NCBI GenBank assembly: GCA_951812625.1
Contig: CATOSP010000002.1
Span: 434,001 to 498,000, forward strand
DNA from: an uncultured Dehalococcoidia bacterium
Lineage (GTDB): Bacteria > Chloroflexota > Dehalococcoidia > Lucifugimonadales > UBA3495
Length of the DNA stretch: 64,000 bases
Reading direction: 5' to 3'
Positions within the stretch are counted from its first letter, which is position 1. The number at the start of each line of letters is the position of its first letter. The notes beneath the pieces are model-generated. The model searched no databases. It was not told the DNA's origin and was given only the letters and a program-made list of their open reading frames with translations. Of the stretch, positions 28,559-39,573 are shown one piece after another. The position numbers were made by a program, and so were the translations under genes.

Positions 28559-30132
28559 ATCTCCTTCAACCCCTCGTTCCAGGCGATACTCCCCCCCAAT
28601 ATCGTCAGTACGGAGCGGATGTCTTTGAGCCGGTGGTACTCCACCGACGTTGGGTCGGCGTCCAACAAGACCAGGTCGGCAAGCTTCCCCGGCGATATGC
28701 TCCCCTTCCTGCGGCTTGAGCCTTCGGATGTGGCCCCAGCGCTGGTGTGCATCCGAAGGGCATCCAACACAACCGCGTCGTGACCGGTTGTCCCTGCATC
28801 GCTCCATTCCGGAATGTGTCGTCCCTCTCTGGTTCCCCGGGTTACTGCGCTATAGATGCCGGGCCAGGGGTTGGGCCTGACCACTGGGGCGTCGGAGCCG
28901 AACGCTACCGGAACAGACGCCCGGCGCAGCGATGCGATTGGGTACAGGTGCGGGAGTAGGTCAGGCTCGACCTGCTCCAGGTAGCGGTCGCCGTTCCAGT
29001 AGATGAACGCAGGTTGGGTCACGACCATTGCCCCCGATTCACGAACCAGTTCGATCAAAGCCGCAGGACATTCGGAGCAGTGCTCGATGCGGTCTGGCGG
29101 AGTTCCTCGACTCCCGGAAACGAGGCCTACCTGCGACAACACTTGGGCGACCGCGGCCACAGCTTCCTGCTCTACGGCGTGTACTGCCACGGGAAACCCG
29201 AGATGGTGCGACTCCTCAACCATCTCCCGGAGCGTTTCAGGTGGAGGGTATAGCTGCCCGGTGGTGAGGGTAAGCATTATCTTGACGTGACCAACCCTCG
29301 TGCGATCATCGCCCGTTCCCCATTGGAGGTCTTGGGATACGAGGTCCTGCAGTTGTGGGAACCCCGCCATCATGGTAGTGCGGAAACCGATGGCTCCGGT
29401 GTCCCGGAGCCTTGAGAACGTGCTCCACTGGGAGAGGCCGTTGCTGGGCCCGGCATCCTGCACCGATGTCACTCCGTACCCGAGCAGGTGGGCGCTAAGA
29501 CGTTTCACCCCTTCTTCGACTTCGGTGTCGCTGCTGGTCCGTCCCAGCTGGTCTCGGAGGTAACCAGCCATATCCAGGAGCAGGCCGGTGGGCTGGCCTG
29601 TGACAGGGTTCCGGTCAATCACACCCTCGGGTGGGTCCGGCGTATCTGCGTGTATACCAGCCAGTTGCAAGCCGAGGCTGTTGAGTACCGAGGCGTGGCC
29701 GCTGCGGTGGTTAAGTCTCACGGCATGATGGGGGGCTACCGTGTCCAGGTCCTCCCGGTTGGGGTGGCGGCTCTCGGCTAGGGCAGTGTCGTCGTACCCG
29801 TACCCCCGTATCCAGTGACCGATTGGAGTTTGAGCGGCGCGTTGATGGACTGCCTGTGCCAATTCGGCGATGGATGAGACCGAATCCGGCCCGCAGTCGA
29901 GTCCCTGAATCGCCGCCACCTGGGCCAGTATGTGACAGTGGGAGTCGATGAGGCCGGGAATCAGTGTAAGTCCTTGGCAGTTGATGGTCCGCGCATGGTT
30001 CCCGGCCGATGCCTCTGCCGTGGACCGGTCGCCAACGGCGGCAATGGTGTCGCCCCGGATAACCACGGCGGTGGCAGAGGGCTTGCGCCGGTCCATCGTC
30101 AGCACCCGTGCGTTGACCAGCAGCAGATCCAT
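28555..30132 (-). CDS. YtcJ-like amidohydrolase
   Basis: MDLLLVNARVLTMDRRKPSATAVVIRGDTIAAVGD..., LIPGLIDSHCHILAQV; start trimmed. Confidence 0.9.
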   Translation of the reverse strand: MDLLLVNARVLTMDRRKPSATAVVIRGDTIAAVGDRSTAEASAGNHARTINCQGLTLIPGLIDSHCHILAQVAAIQGLDCGPDSVSSIAELAQAVHQRAAQTPIGHWIRGYGYDDTALAESRHPNREDLDTVAPHHAVRLNHRSGHASVLNSLGLQLAGIHADTPDPPEGVIDRNPVTGQPTGLLLDMAGYLRDQLGRTSSDTEVEEGVKRLSAHLLGYGVTSVQDAGPSNGLSQWSTFSRLRDTGAIGFRTTMMAGFPQLQDLVSQDLQWGTGDDRTRVGHVKIMLTLTTGQLYPPPETLREMVEESHHLGFPVAVHAVEQEAVAAVAQVLSQVGLVSGSRGTPPDRIEHCSECPAALIELVRESGAMVVTQPAFIYWNGDRYLEQVEPDLLPHLYPIASLRRASVPVAFGSDAPVVRPNPWPGIYSAVTRGTREGRHIPEWSDAGTTGHDAVVLDALRMHTSAGATSEGSSRRKGSISPGKLADLVLLDADPTSVEYHRLKDIRSVLTILGGSIAWNEGLKEI

Positions 30133-30397
30133 GTTGGGCCCATCCGCGCAACGTGCCCTCCGCCAGGTTCCTGCCCTGTGGGGGCTGCGTGGCTTCTCCG
30201 TGGCCTCCGTTGCGTTGTGGTCTTGTCCAATGGAGGTCGAGGACATGACGGTACTAAACTCGCTGACTCTTTCCACGGGATCAGCAGGATCCGACTACTA
30301 CAAGTATATCCGTTGCTGGCGGGGCTGAGAAATCACACAACTGGGCCATAGTTGCGAAAGACCACTAAAGTTATATGTATAATTAACAGCATAATCA

Positions 30398-30426
30398 TTG
30401 ACGTATATCCGTATAATACCTATAAT
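30398..30426 (+). promoter_or_regulatory. sigma70-type promoter upstream of dnaJ-hspR-clp
   Basis: TTGACG - 17 nt - TATAAT, 30 bp before ATG. Confidence 0.75.
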
Positions 30427-30455
30427 TTTATTGGAGCCTACAGGAACGGTGAGAT

Positions 30456-31409
30456 ATGAGCGATTACTACGAATTGCTAGGAGTATCTAGGACAGCGTCC
30501 CAGAACGACGTCCGGAAGGCCTACCGTCGCCTGGCGCGCCAGCATCACCCCGATGTCAACAAGGGCGACAAGGCTTCCGAGGAGAAATTCAAGCAGATTA
30601 ACGAGGCTTACGGCGTTCTGTCCGACGAGGATAATCGCCGTAAGTATGACCGGTATGGCGACAATTGGGAACACGCTGACCAGATTGAAGAGAACGCCTC
30701 GCGGGACCGGCAGAATAGCACCTTTTTCTGGCCGAGCGATGGCGGACCAGGGCCAGATGTCGAGTTCGATGTCGGTGGCGACCACAATTGGAAGAGCCGT
30801 TTCTTCCGGGATAGAAGCGGGGCGCAGCCGGGCGTGGAGTTCGACACCGGTCCCGGGGGAATATTCGACGACCTTCTCCGCAATTTGCGGAACAACCCTC
30901 GGCAGGCCCAGGCGCAAGAGTTAAGCACGGAAGTGTCCCTGGATGAAGCATTCAGGGGGACGACAAGGCTGGTAGACCTGCCCGATGGCAGGCGGCTTGA
31001 GGTCAAGATTCCTGCGGGCGTGGACAATGGCTCCCGGGTCCAGGTCTCGCCCGACGGCAAATCTGCGGGTGATCTGCACCTGGTTGTTTCGGTCAAGGAA
31101 CATCCAAGATTCGAGAGACAGGGCCGCGACCTCTATACCGAGGTAGAAGCGCCGCTGGAGGACGCGATCCTTGGCACGAACCTCACGGTGCAGACTCTGA
31201 CTGGACGGCTTGCCCTGACTATTCCGGCGGAGACCCAGAACGGGAGAAGGTTCCGGCTTGCCGGGCAGGGAATGCCCGAGCTGAATAACCCCGCCTCGAG
31301 AGGCGACCTGTTCGCCACCATCAAGGTAAAACTGCCCACGGGCCTGAACGATGAAGAACAGGGGTTGTTCCAGCGCCTGAAGGCCATCCGGTCTCAGAGA
31401 GGAGACTGA
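30456..31409 (+). CDS. DnaJ/CbpA-type co-chaperone
   Basis: [40 protein letters not shown]...; DnaJ C-terminal domain, no zinc finger. Confidence 0.94.
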   Translation: MSDYYELLGVSRTASQNDVRKAYRRLARQHHPDVNKGDKASEEKFKQINEAYGVLSDEDNRRKYDRYGDNWEHADQIEENASRDRQNSTFFWPSDGGPGPDVEFDVGGDHNWKSRFFRDRSGAQPGVEFDTGPGGIFDDLLRNLRNNPRQAQAQELSTEVSLDEAFRGTTRLVDLPDGRRLEVKIPAGVDNGSRVQVSPDGKSAGDLHLVVSVKEHPRFERQGRDLYTEVEAPLEDAILGTNLTVQTLTGRLALTIPAETQNGRRFRLAGQGMPELNNPASRGDLFATIKVKLPTGLNDEEQGLFQRLKAIRSQRGD

Positions 31410-31411
31410 AC

Positions 31412-31768
31412 ATGATTATGGAAGACCAGTCCAAAGACGAGCCATGCTTCGTGATCAGTGTAGCGGCTAGGATAGTTGGGCTGCACGCCCAGACCTTGCG
31501 GTATTACGAGAGGGTTGGCCTGATCTGGCCCTCCCGTACCGTCGGCAGGCAGCGTCTTTATTCGGCGGCCGACATCGAGCGGTTACAACGTATCAAGACC
31601 CTGACAGATGATATGGGAGTGAATCTTGCTGGGGCAGAGGTAGCCATGAAGCTCATGGCCCGAATCGAGGAGTTGGAATCCGAAGTCCGGCAGTTGACCG
31701 AAGACATTAGACGTAGGCACGGCAGCAACACGGTCAGGATCGCCAGCCGGCGCCTGACCAACCACTAG
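31412..31768 (+). CDS. hspR: MerR-family regulator, HspR-like
   Basis: VISVAARIVGLHAQTLRYYERVGLIWPSRTVGRQRLYSAADIERLQRIKTLTDDMGVNLAGAEVAMKL; adjacent to dnaJ and clp. Confidence 0.85.
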   Translation: MIMEDQSKDEPCFVISVAARIVGLHAQTLRYYERVGLIWPSRTVGRQRLYSAADIERLQRIKTLTDDMGVNLAGAEVAMKLMARIEELESEVRQLTEDIRRRHGSNTVRIASRRLTNH

Positions 31769-34233
31769 TGGCAGGAGGTGTCACGATGGTATGGAGACCA
31801 GACCAATTCACAGAACAGGGAAGGGAAGTAATCCAGATCTCGCAGGAGATCGTGCGACGTTACCGTCACAGTCAATGGGACGTGGAACACATCCTGCTGG
31901 CCCTCCTGGAGTTGGACCACGGACTGTCGGCGGAAATCCTGGACCACATGGGTGTTGAGGTCGAGGCAGTCAAATCGCGTGTCCGCCGGGGGCTGGAGGC
32001 TTCCCCCAAGTTGACTGGTCAGAGTGGCCAGATTTACCAGACGCCCCGGTGCGCAGCCCTGCTGGATAATGCCAAGGAGGAGGCCGACCGGCTTAATGAC
32101 GCGTACATGGGAGCGGAACACCTTCTCATCGCCGCGGTGAAGGATGCACAGGGAGACTCGGCGGCGGTCTTCCGGGAGTTCGGTATTGACGAGGAAAAGG
32201 TATACGAGGCGCTCAGGGCCGTGCGTGGCAGCCGCCGCGTGTCCGACCCCAACGCTGAGAGTCTTTACCAGTCGCTGAGGCGTTTCACAATTGATCTGAC
32301 CAAGCTGGCCGAGGAGGGAAAGCTGGACCCGGTAGTCGGGCGCGACTACGAGATACGCAGGGTAATGCAGACCCTGACCCGGAGGAGGAAAAACAACCCG
32401 GCCATCATCGGTGAGGCGGGTGTTGGCAAGACAGCTATCGCAGAAGGACTGGCTTCCCGCATCGTCTCAGGTGACGTCCCTGATTCCCTGAAGGACCGGC
32501 GCGTCCTGGCGCTCGACATGGGTTCGCTGGTGGCGGGCTCCAAGTTCCGCGGTGAGTTTGAGGAGCGGCTCAAGGCCGTGGTAGACGAGGTCAAGGAGGC
32601 CCAGGGGGAGATCATCCTCTTTTTGGACGAGATTCACACTATGGTCGGGGCTGGCGCGGCCGAGGGCGGCATCGACGCCAGTAACTTGCTCAAACCAGCG
32701 CTGGCCAGGGGTGAACTCCAGTGCATCGGCGCCACCACCACGGACGAATACCGCCGCTATATCGAGAAGGACGCGGCGTTGGAACGCCGCTTCCAGCCCA
32801 TTTTGCTAGAGGAACCGACAGTTGAGGAGACGGTGGAGATTCTCCGCGTGCTGAGGCCGCGCTACGAGGCCCACCACAAAGTTACCATCGAAGACTCTGC
32901 ACTCGATGCGGCGGCCCGCCTCAGCGATCGCTACATCGTTGACCGCCACCTGCCTGACAAGGCGGTGGATTTCATAGATGAGGCGGCGAGCAAGCTGCGT
33001 ATAGACTCGGAGAGCCTCCCGTCCCGCCTGAAAGAGATGGAAGACAACATCCATCGTCTGGAGGACCAGGAAGAATCTGCATCCCAACGCTCCGAGTACG
33101 AGCGGGCAGCACAGCTACGCACGGAACGGCTGCGCTTGGAGGATGAGTTCCGGCGGGAGAGAGAGGAGACCCTGGGCAACCGGGCGATGGACATGGTGGT
33201 GGATGAGTACGACATCGCTGAGCTGCTGTCCAGGTGGACCGGCATTCCGGCGGGGAGAATGCTGGAGGGTGAAAGCGAGCGGCTGGTCCACATGGAGGAT
33301 GGTCTGCACCAGCGACTTATAGGCCAGGACGCGGCGGTAGTCGCCGTTTCCGAAGCCATCCGTCGCGGCAGGTCCGGTCTTAGCGACCCCAGGCGTCCAA
33401 TCGGTAGCTTCATCTTTCTCGGACCGACGGGAGTGGGCAAAACTGAACTTGCCAAGGCCATGGCGGAGTACTTGTTCGACGATGAGAGCAACATGGTCCG
33501 CGTCGATATGTCGGAGTACATGGAGAAACACACCGTTTCGCGGTTGGTCGGCGCGCCTCCAGGCTACGTGGGCTACGACGAGGCGGGCCAACTAACCGAG
33601 GCTGTGCGCCGCCGCCCATACCGGGTGGTACTGTTCGACGAGATCGAGAAGGCTCATCCGGATGTGCTGAACATCCTGCTACAAATTCTGGAGGACGGGC
33701 GGCTTACCGACGGTCACGGGCGCACCGTCGATTTCCGCAACTCCGTGATCATCATGACCAGTAACCTGGGAACGGAGGGGTTCCGTCGCCAGCCGTTCGG
33801 GTTCCGCGCCGATGGCCTGGATCGTGCATCGGACGAACAGCGTCTGCGCGATTCGGTGAACGACGCTCTTAAGAGGACTTTCCGTCCCGAGTTCCTGAAC
33901 CGGATCGACGATATTGTCGTGTTCCAGCCCTTGACCCAGGATCAGATTGTTCAGGTAGTCGGGTTGATGGTCAAGGATGTCCAGGCGCGGCTGGCGGAGA
34001 GAGGCATCACATTCGATCTGACGGAAGAGGCCCGCTTGTGGTTGGCCAGGGAGGGGTTCGACCCGGTGTATGGTGCAAGGCCCCTGCGCCGTGCGGTTCA
34101 GCGGCACCTGGAGAACGCCCTTTCCCGCCGGGTCCTGTCCGGAGATGTACAGGATGGTGACCACCTGACGGTCGATGCCGGTGAGGATGGATTGGTGTTG
34201 AGCAATCCGGTACTGGAGGCCCAGTTGGTATGA
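31768..34233 (+). CDS. Clp ATPase (ClpC-like, two AAA domains, short middle domain)
   Basis: [38 protein letters not shown]; Clp N-terminal repeats. Confidence 0.93.
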   Translation: MAGGVTMVWRPDQFTEQGREVIQISQEIVRRYRHSQWDVEHILLALLELDHGLSAEILDHMGVEVEAVKSRVRRGLEASPKLTGQSGQIYQTPRCAALLDNAKEEADRLNDAYMGAEHLLIAAVKDAQGDSAAVFREFGIDEEKVYEALRAVRGSRRVSDPNAESLYQSLRRFTIDLTKLAEEGKLDPVVGRDYEIRRVMQTLTRRRKNNPAIIGEAGVGKTAIAEGLASRIVSGDVPDSLKDRRVLALDMGSLVAGSKFRGEFEERLKAVVDEVKEAQGEIILFLDEIHTMVGAGAAEGGIDASNLLKPALARGELQCIGATTTDEYRRYIEKDAALERRFQPILLEEPTVEETVEILRVLRPRYEAHHKVTIEDSALDAAARLSDRYIVDRHLPDKAVDFIDEAASKLRIDSESLPSRLKEMEDNIHRLEDQEESASQRSEYERAAQLRTERLRLEDEFRREREETLGNRAMDMVVDEYDIAELLSRWTGIPAGRMLEGESERLVHMEDGLHQRLIGQDAAVVAVSEAIRRGRSGLSDPRRPIGSFIFLGPTGVGKTELAKAMAEYLFDDESNMVRVDMSEYMEKHTVSRLVGAPPGYVGYDEAGQLTEAVRRRPYRVVLFDEIEKAHPDVLNILLQILEDGRLTDGHGRTVDFRNSVIIMTSNLGTEGFRRQPFGFRADGLDRASDEQRLRDSVNDALKRTFRPEFLNRIDDIVVFQPLTQDQIVQVVGLMVKDVQARLAERGITFDLTEEARLWLAREGFDPVYGARPLRRAVQRHLENALSRRVLSGDVQDGDHLTVDAGEDGLVLSNPVLEAQLV

Positions 34234-35156
34234 GGACGTTCGCCGGGCGTGAGGGATTCGATCATTCCCTTGGTCACTCTCCCCGACTTGGCGGGGTGGC
34301 CTATGGGTCCGTTGATCTCGATGGCGTAAATGTCCACTATGCGGAAGCCGGTGACGGGCCAGCGCTGCTGCTGGTCCATGGGGTGGCTGGGTCTCACGCT
34401 ATCTGGTGGGACAATATTCTCCCACTGGCCGAGGCTGGGTTTCGCGTTCTGGCCCCCGACCTTCCTGGTCATGGTGACTCGGACAAGCCAAAAGCAATCA
34501 GCTACGATCCTAATGCCGGGGCTGCCCTTCTGGGCCGGTTTCTCATCGCTATGGGTGTGGATAAGGCGGTGGTGATAGGTAACTCTGCCGGTGGGCTGAT
34601 GTCCGCATTATTTGCTCTCGACCAACCACACAGGGTTGAGCGTCTGGTCCTGGTGGCCGCAGGGGGTATGGGTCGGGATGTGACCTGGTTCCTCCGTTTG
34701 GCGTCGCTGCCAGTGCTGGGCGGGCTTGCGTACCAGCCGGGGCTGGCGACCATCGGCAGTATGGACAGGAAGATGCTGTTTCATAAACCACCGCCCTTCG
34801 CCGACGAGTTCTTGTCCGAGCTGCATAGGGTCCAGGGGCTTCCAGGGTCCCGGCAGGCGGCGCTCCGTTCCATCCGCTCCGGGGTTAACTTTAGTGGCCT
34901 GAGGAAGGAGCGTCTGATCCTCGACAGGCTGTCCAGGTTGGAAGTCCCGGTGTTGACAATTTGGGGCGAGAACGACCGGGTGCTGCCAGTCGAGCACGCA
35001 TCGGCCGTCCGACGTGCCCTGCCCTCCAGCCAGCTAGTCATCTACCCGGAGTGCGGACACTGGCCGCAGATGGAGAAGTCAGGGGAGTTCAACCAGTTGG
35101 TCACCCGATTCGTGCAAGGCGAGATAGACCGGGAGCCTGAGCCCCCGAAGCGATGA
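34230..35156 (+). CDS. alpha/beta hydrolase
   Basis: LLLVHGVAGSHAIWWDNILPL, VIGNSAGGLMSALFA, ECGHWPQME. Confidence 0.92.
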   Translation: MRTFAGREGFDHSLGHSPRLGGVAYGSVDLDGVNVHYAEAGDGPALLLVHGVAGSHAIWWDNILPLAEAGFRVLAPDLPGHGDSDKPKAISYDPNAGAALLGRFLIAMGVDKAVVIGNSAGGLMSALFALDQPHRVERLVLVAAGGMGRDVTWFLRLASLPVLGGLAYQPGLATIGSMDRKMLFHKPPPFADEFLSELHRVQGLPGSRQAALRSIRSGVNFSGLRKERLILDRLSRLEVPVLTIWGENDRVLPVEHASAVRRALPSSQLVIYPECGHWPQMEKSGEFNQLVTRFVQGEIDREPEPPKR

Positions 35157-35740
35157 GTTCCGTCAGGCGAGTCGCCTCCAGGGCCGGCCGGATAGACTGG
35201 CGACGAAATGAGAACCGCGTGCGTCTGGCCCTTTTTCTGGCGGCGATCGCAATGGTCGGCGCGGCCTTGCTGTTGAGAGACTGGTTGACGCTAACCCAGG
35301 TTGGGTATGGCGGTATCGCCCTGGCTTCCTTGATCGCCAGTGCCGGGCTGATTATTCCGGTTCCCGCTCTGGGCGCGGCGTGCGTAGGCGGAGCGCTCTC
35401 CCTGAACCCATTGATAGTCGGCCTCGTTGCCGGGTCGGCGGAGACACTGGGCGAACTGACCGGGTACTTTTTCGGATACAGTGGGCAGGGAATGGTCCAG
35501 CGCAGGCGACTGTACATGCGGCTGGAGCTGTGGATGCGCCAGAGGGAATGGTTCCCTCTGGCATTGTTGTTCCTGTTATCCCTGATCCCGAATCCTGTAT
35601 TCGACGTTGTTGGCTTGGCTGCAGGGGCGCTGCGAGTCCCTGTTTGGAAATTCCTGTCCACCGTATGGGTTGGCAAGACCCTGAAATTCTTCGCGGTCTC
35701 ATACCTCTGCGCCCACGGGTATAGCTGGTTCTTCGCGTAG
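35153..35740 (+). CDS. VTT/SNARE-associated-type membrane protein
   Basis: 195 aa multi-TM; GSAETLGELTGYFFGYSGQG, ALLFLLSLIPNPVFDVVGLAAGALRVPVWKF. Confidence 0.8.
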   Translation: MSSVRRVASRAGRIDWRRNENRVRLALFLAAIAMVGAALLLRDWLTLTQVGYGGIALASLIASAGLIIPVPALGAACVGGALSLNPLIVGLVAGSAETLGELTGYFFGYSGQGMVQRRRLYMRLELWMRQREWFPLALLFLLSLIPNPVFDVVGLAAGALRVPVWKFLSTVWVGKTLKFFAVSYLCAHGYSWFFA

Positions 35741-35914
35741 AGGGAGAATTGGTGATCGGCATATGCTTGATACGATGCTGGCGGCACAGCCTCCGAAAGT
35801 GTATCCTTGATTCGTCGCACTCCGGGGCATTCAGGCACGCCAGCCGACCTAGACCACCATGGCAGGCAACGGCCAATGACCACCTGTAGACTGGCCAGTA
35901 CAAGGGAGAATCCG

Positions 35915-36445
35915 GTGATTCGCAGCATTAACGGCAAGATACCCAACATCCATCCCTCGGTATTTGTAAGCGAGTCTGCCTACATTGTCGGGGATGTGAC
36001 CATCGGCGAAAACTCCAGTGTATGGCCTGGGGCTGTGATCCGGGGCGACTACGGCAAGATAATCATCGGGAAAGCCTGTTCAATCCAGGACAACTGCGTT
36101 CTCCATACCGACGATTACCTGGAGTTGGGAGACAACGTGCTGATGACCCACGGCGCAGTCGTCCACGGTGGCATAATTGGCAGCAACGTGCTCCTGGGTA
36201 TGAACTCGGCGGTGCTGGAGAGCGCCAAAGTGGGCAACTATTGTCTCGTGGGAGCGTGTGCGCTGGTACTGGCCGACAGCGAAATTCCCGACAACTCCCT
36301 TGTCCTCGGCGTACCGGGACGGGTCCGCCCGCTGACCCAAGAGAACATGGAACGGCTGAAGGATCCGACGGCGGTCTATGTGGAAAACGCGAAGGTATAT
36401 ATCGAAGCTGGTCTAGGGCTGCAAATACCTCGACAACAGGCATAA
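35915..36445 (+). CDS. gamma-carbonic anhydrase family protein (left-handed beta helix)
   Basis: Hexapeptide repeats VIRSINGKIPNIHPSVFVSESAYIVGDVTIGENSSVWPGAVIRGDYGKI; GTG start. Confidence 0.92.
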   Translation: MIRSINGKIPNIHPSVFVSESAYIVGDVTIGENSSVWPGAVIRGDYGKIIIGKACSIQDNCVLHTDDYLELGDNVLMTHGAVVHGGIIGSNVLLGMNSAVLESAKVGNYCLVGACALVLADSEIPDNSLVLGVPGRVRPLTQENMERLKDPTAVYVENAKVYIEAGLGLQIPRQQA

Positions 36446-36456
36446 GACGATTTGCT

Positions 36457-37692
36457 ATGACCAGCGAAAGCCGGAAACTTCCTCTCCCTCTGGATGGTGT
36501 TCGGGTGCTGGACGTCACCCACATTGTGGCCGGCCCCTTCTGCTCCATGATCCTTGCCGACATGGGGGCGGAGGTCATAAAGATAGAGCGCCCGCGGACC
36601 GGCGAGCGCGCCAGGATCAATACACCGTTCCTTGAGGCTGAGGACGGTGAACGGGTCAGCGCCCGTTACCTCGGGGTCAACCGCAACAAAAAGAGCGTCA
36701 CCTTGGACCTACGGGACTCCCGTTGCAGAGCCGCATTTGAAAACATGGTCAGGGCGTCTGATATCCTGCTGGACAACTGGGGGCCTGGCGCGCTGCGTCG
36801 GCTGGGTTTGGGCTACGACGTGTTGTCGGCACTGAACCCGGGCCTGGTATATGCCAGCATCACCGGCTACGGTGACGCTGAGGGGCTGCGCGGCCCCTAC
36901 TCCGATTGGCCGGCTAACAACCCATGCGTTCAGGGCATGGGCGGCTGGATGGAGATAACCGGCGCGCCGGGCGGGCCGCCGCAGATGGTTGGGGACAACG
37001 TCGGCGACTCGGTTCCGGGCGTATGGACCGCCCTGGGCATCGTGATGGCCCTGGAGACCCGACACAAGACCGGCCTCGGGCAGCACGTGGACATGGCCAT
37101 GTACGATTGCATGGCCGCCCACACTACCAGCAGTATGCCCCTCTACCAGGCCACCGGACAGACTACGGGACGCGCCAGGGAGAACATGTTCAGCGCCCAG
37201 TTGGTTCTGCGAGCCAAAGATGGTTACGCTGTCCTGGCCGGAGCGGGCGACGAGGAAAAGTGGGTGGCCCTGTGGGAGTTGATCGGCCGTCCCGAGTTGG
37301 GCGAAGACCCACGGTACCGTGGCATAGGTATCAGTGGCGAGTTCTACTTCGACCACATCGTTCCGACCATCGAGGAGTGGTCCCAGCACCTGCCCAAGCT
37401 GGAAGTGGCCAAGAGGCTGATAGAGATTGGATATTCGATGGGTATGGTGCAGAACACGGCTGACCTGGACAATTGCCCCCACCTGGCAGCCCGAAACATG
37501 TTCGTGGAGAGCGGCGATGGGCACGGCGGCCGGTTCCGCACCGTCGCCACGCCCATCAAGCTGACCGGCTGCGAGGACACCCCATCCGGCCCACCGCCGC
37601 TGTTGGGAGAGCACAACCAGGAAATCCTCTGCGGCATCGGCGGGTTGAGCGGCGAAGAATTGACAACCTTGGAGTCCGCCGGAGTAGTTTAG
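36457..37692 (+). CDS. CaiB/BaiF CoA-transferase family protein
   Basis: LPLDGVRVLDVTHIVAGPFCSMILADMGAEVIKIERP...NRNKKSVTLDLR. Confidence 0.94.
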   Translation: MTSESRKLPLPLDGVRVLDVTHIVAGPFCSMILADMGAEVIKIERPRTGERARINTPFLEAEDGERVSARYLGVNRNKKSVTLDLRDSRCRAAFENMVRASDILLDNWGPGALRRLGLGYDVLSALNPGLVYASITGYGDAEGLRGPYSDWPANNPCVQGMGGWMEITGAPGGPPQMVGDNVGDSVPGVWTALGIVMALETRHKTGLGQHVDMAMYDCMAAHTTSSMPLYQATGQTTGRARENMFSAQLVLRAKDGYAVLAGAGDEEKWVALWELIGRPELGEDPRYRGIGISGEFYFDHIVPTIEEWSQHLPKLEVAKRLIEIGYSMGMVQNTADLDNCPHLAARNMFVESGDGHGGRFRTVATPIKLTGCEDTPSGPPPLLGEHNQEILCGIGGLSGEELTTLESAGVV

Positions 37693-37724
37693 GCCGGAGT
37701 AGTTCGGGAAGGAGACAGACTCCC

Positions 37725-38984
37725 TTGTTCAGAGCGCCCAGGGGCACCAGCGATTTGCTGCCGGAGCAGCAGAAGTATTGGCGTTACATTGAGTCCAAGG
37801 CTATGGAACTGGCTGGGGAGTACGGCTTTGGCCGCATCGACACGCCGGTGTTTGAGGACTCCGGCCTGTTCATCCGCTCGGTCGGCGAGGGTACCGACAT
37901 CGTCGAGAAGGAGATGTATACTTTCGAGGACCGGGGCGGAGACAGTGTCACCCTGCGCCCTGAGGGCACTGCCCCGGTTTGCCGCGCTTACCTTGAACAT
38001 GGGATGCACAATCTTCCCCAGCCGGTGCGCATGTACTATTTCTGCCCCGTGTTCCGGTACGAACGCCCCCAGGCCGGGCGGTTCCGGGAGCACCACCAGT
38101 TCGGTGTGGAGGTCCTGGGAGACCCCGACCCGTCAGTAGACGCCGAGGTCATCGAATTGGCGTCAAGATTCATGTCGTCGCTGGGCCTGTCTGATATTGA
38201 CATCCTGGTCAACAGCATAGGCGACCCTGAATGCCGTCCCGCTTACATCTCCCAGCTCAAAACGTATTATTCTGGATTTACGGACCGGCTCTGCGAGGAC
38301 TGCTTGTCCAGGCTGGACCGCAACCCGCTTCGTCTGCTGGACTGCAAGGTGGAGACCTGCCGCGCCCTGGGTGATGAAGCGCCCCGGTCCTCCGACCACC
38401 TGTGCCAACCGTGCCAGGAACACTGGGACCGGCTGCGGGACTATCTCGCCGCGATGGAAATTTCATACCAGGTAGACCACCGCCTGGTCCGTGGCCTTGA
38501 CTATTACACCCGCACAGTGTTTGAAGTCCAGCCCAGGGATGTTGGGGGTCAGTCCACGATTCTCGGTGGGGGACGTTACGACGGGTTGATAGAGGAACTG
38601 GAGGGAAGGCCGACTCCGGGCATCGGGTTCGCAACCGGCATGGAACGTCTCACTTTGAACCTGCAACGGGGCGGGATCGAAGTCCCGGAGATTGTGTCCC
38701 CCTCGTACCTCGTGGCCAACGTCGGTGCAGAGGCGAGGCCGGCGGCCCTCAAACTCGCTGCCGAGCTCCGTCGTGCAGGCGTAGGGGCAATACTCAGCAG
38801 CGGCAGCCGTGCTCTGCGTGGCCAAATGCGTCAGGCCAATGCCCTGAACGTGCCCTACGCCCTGATACTGGGCGAAGACGAGATACAGCGCGGCGAGGTC
38901 GTAGTCCGGGACATGGCATCCTCCACTCAGGAAACCGTGCCCCTCCAGGACTTTATGGGCGCGGTCGCCAACCGCTCAGCTTAG
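37725..38984 (+). CDS. hisS: histidyl-tRNA synthetase
   Basis: LFRAPRGTSDLLPEQQKYWRYIES...TLRPEGTAPVCRAYLEHGM...VRGLDYYTRTVFEV; TTG start. Confidence 0.96.
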   Translation: MFRAPRGTSDLLPEQQKYWRYIESKAMELAGEYGFGRIDTPVFEDSGLFIRSVGEGTDIVEKEMYTFEDRGGDSVTLRPEGTAPVCRAYLEHGMHNLPQPVRMYYFCPVFRYERPQAGRFREHHQFGVEVLGDPDPSVDAEVIELASRFMSSLGLSDIDILVNSIGDPECRPAYISQLKTYYSGFTDRLCEDCLSRLDRNPLRLLDCKVETCRALGDEAPRSSDHLCQPCQEHWDRLRDYLAAMEISYQVDHRLVRGLDYYTRTVFEVQPRDVGGQSTILGGGRYDGLIEELEGRPTPGIGFATGMERLTLNLQRGGIEVPEIVSPSYLVANVGAEARPAALKLAAELRRAGVGAILSSGSRALRGQMRQANALNVPYALILGEDEIQRGEVVVRDMASSTQETVPLQDFMGAVANRSA

Positions 38985-39180
38985 CTGAGCGCGGTCCCGG
39001 CCACCTTACATCTGGACCTGGGTCCTTCTTGGCTATCGTCAGGACCGCTGGCTCCATAATCCTCGGTGGTCCAATTTGCACAAATTTCAAAAACATGACA
39101 TTTTCCGATTGATTGTTCGCCTTGATTGTTAGAACATGCGTGCGGCGCTTATCGGGAGGTCAACCTGTTGACCCGGGCCA

Positions 39181-39423
39181 ATGAGCGAGGTCCTTATCCA
39201 AATCTATGAAGGACGGACGCACACCATGAAGATCTTCTACAGGGGTTACATGATCGAACAGGCGATTCCGGGACTCGATTCCAGGATATACGGTCGTCGA
39301 CCCGACCGTGAAGAACTGGCCGACTGCCCATCCAACCGCTCCGCGATGGAGTGGGTTGACCGGGTGAGTGAAGTGGAGGAAGCCCTGCGCACCGACCGCA
39401 TGGCAGAGTTGGCGATGCTGTAG
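39181..39423 (+). CDS. hypothetical small protein
   Basis: 80 aa ORF, MKIFYRGYMIEQAIPGLDSRIYGRRPDREEL; followed by strong hairpin. Confidence 0.55.
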   Translation: MSEVLIQIYEGRTHTMKIFYRGYMIEQAIPGLDSRIYGRRPDREELADCPSNRSAMEWVDRVSEVEEALRTDRMAELAML

Positions 39424-39454
39424 CCCGGAAACAAGGGCCGGTGGCCCTTCGTCA

Positions 39455-39489
39455 AACAGTTGGGGCCGGTACTGCCGGCCCCAACTGTT
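39455..39489 (+). terminator. perfect 15-bp inverted repeat after small ORF
   Basis: AACAGTTGGGGCCGG-TACTG-CCGGCCCCAACTGTT; lacks T-tract. Confidence 0.6.
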
Positions 39490-39573
39490 CATTAGGAGAC
39501 GTCCCAACCCTGGACGGCGGCCCAGGGTGTTGAAGCATGGAGCCATGGCATATGGCGGGTTCCGGAAGTGCCC

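Noticed and set aside
36022-36456. Long N-terminal extension of the CoA-transferase ORF
   Set aside because: It overlaps the gamma-carbonic anhydrase gene in another frame; a normal start with family-typical N-terminus lies at ATG 36457.
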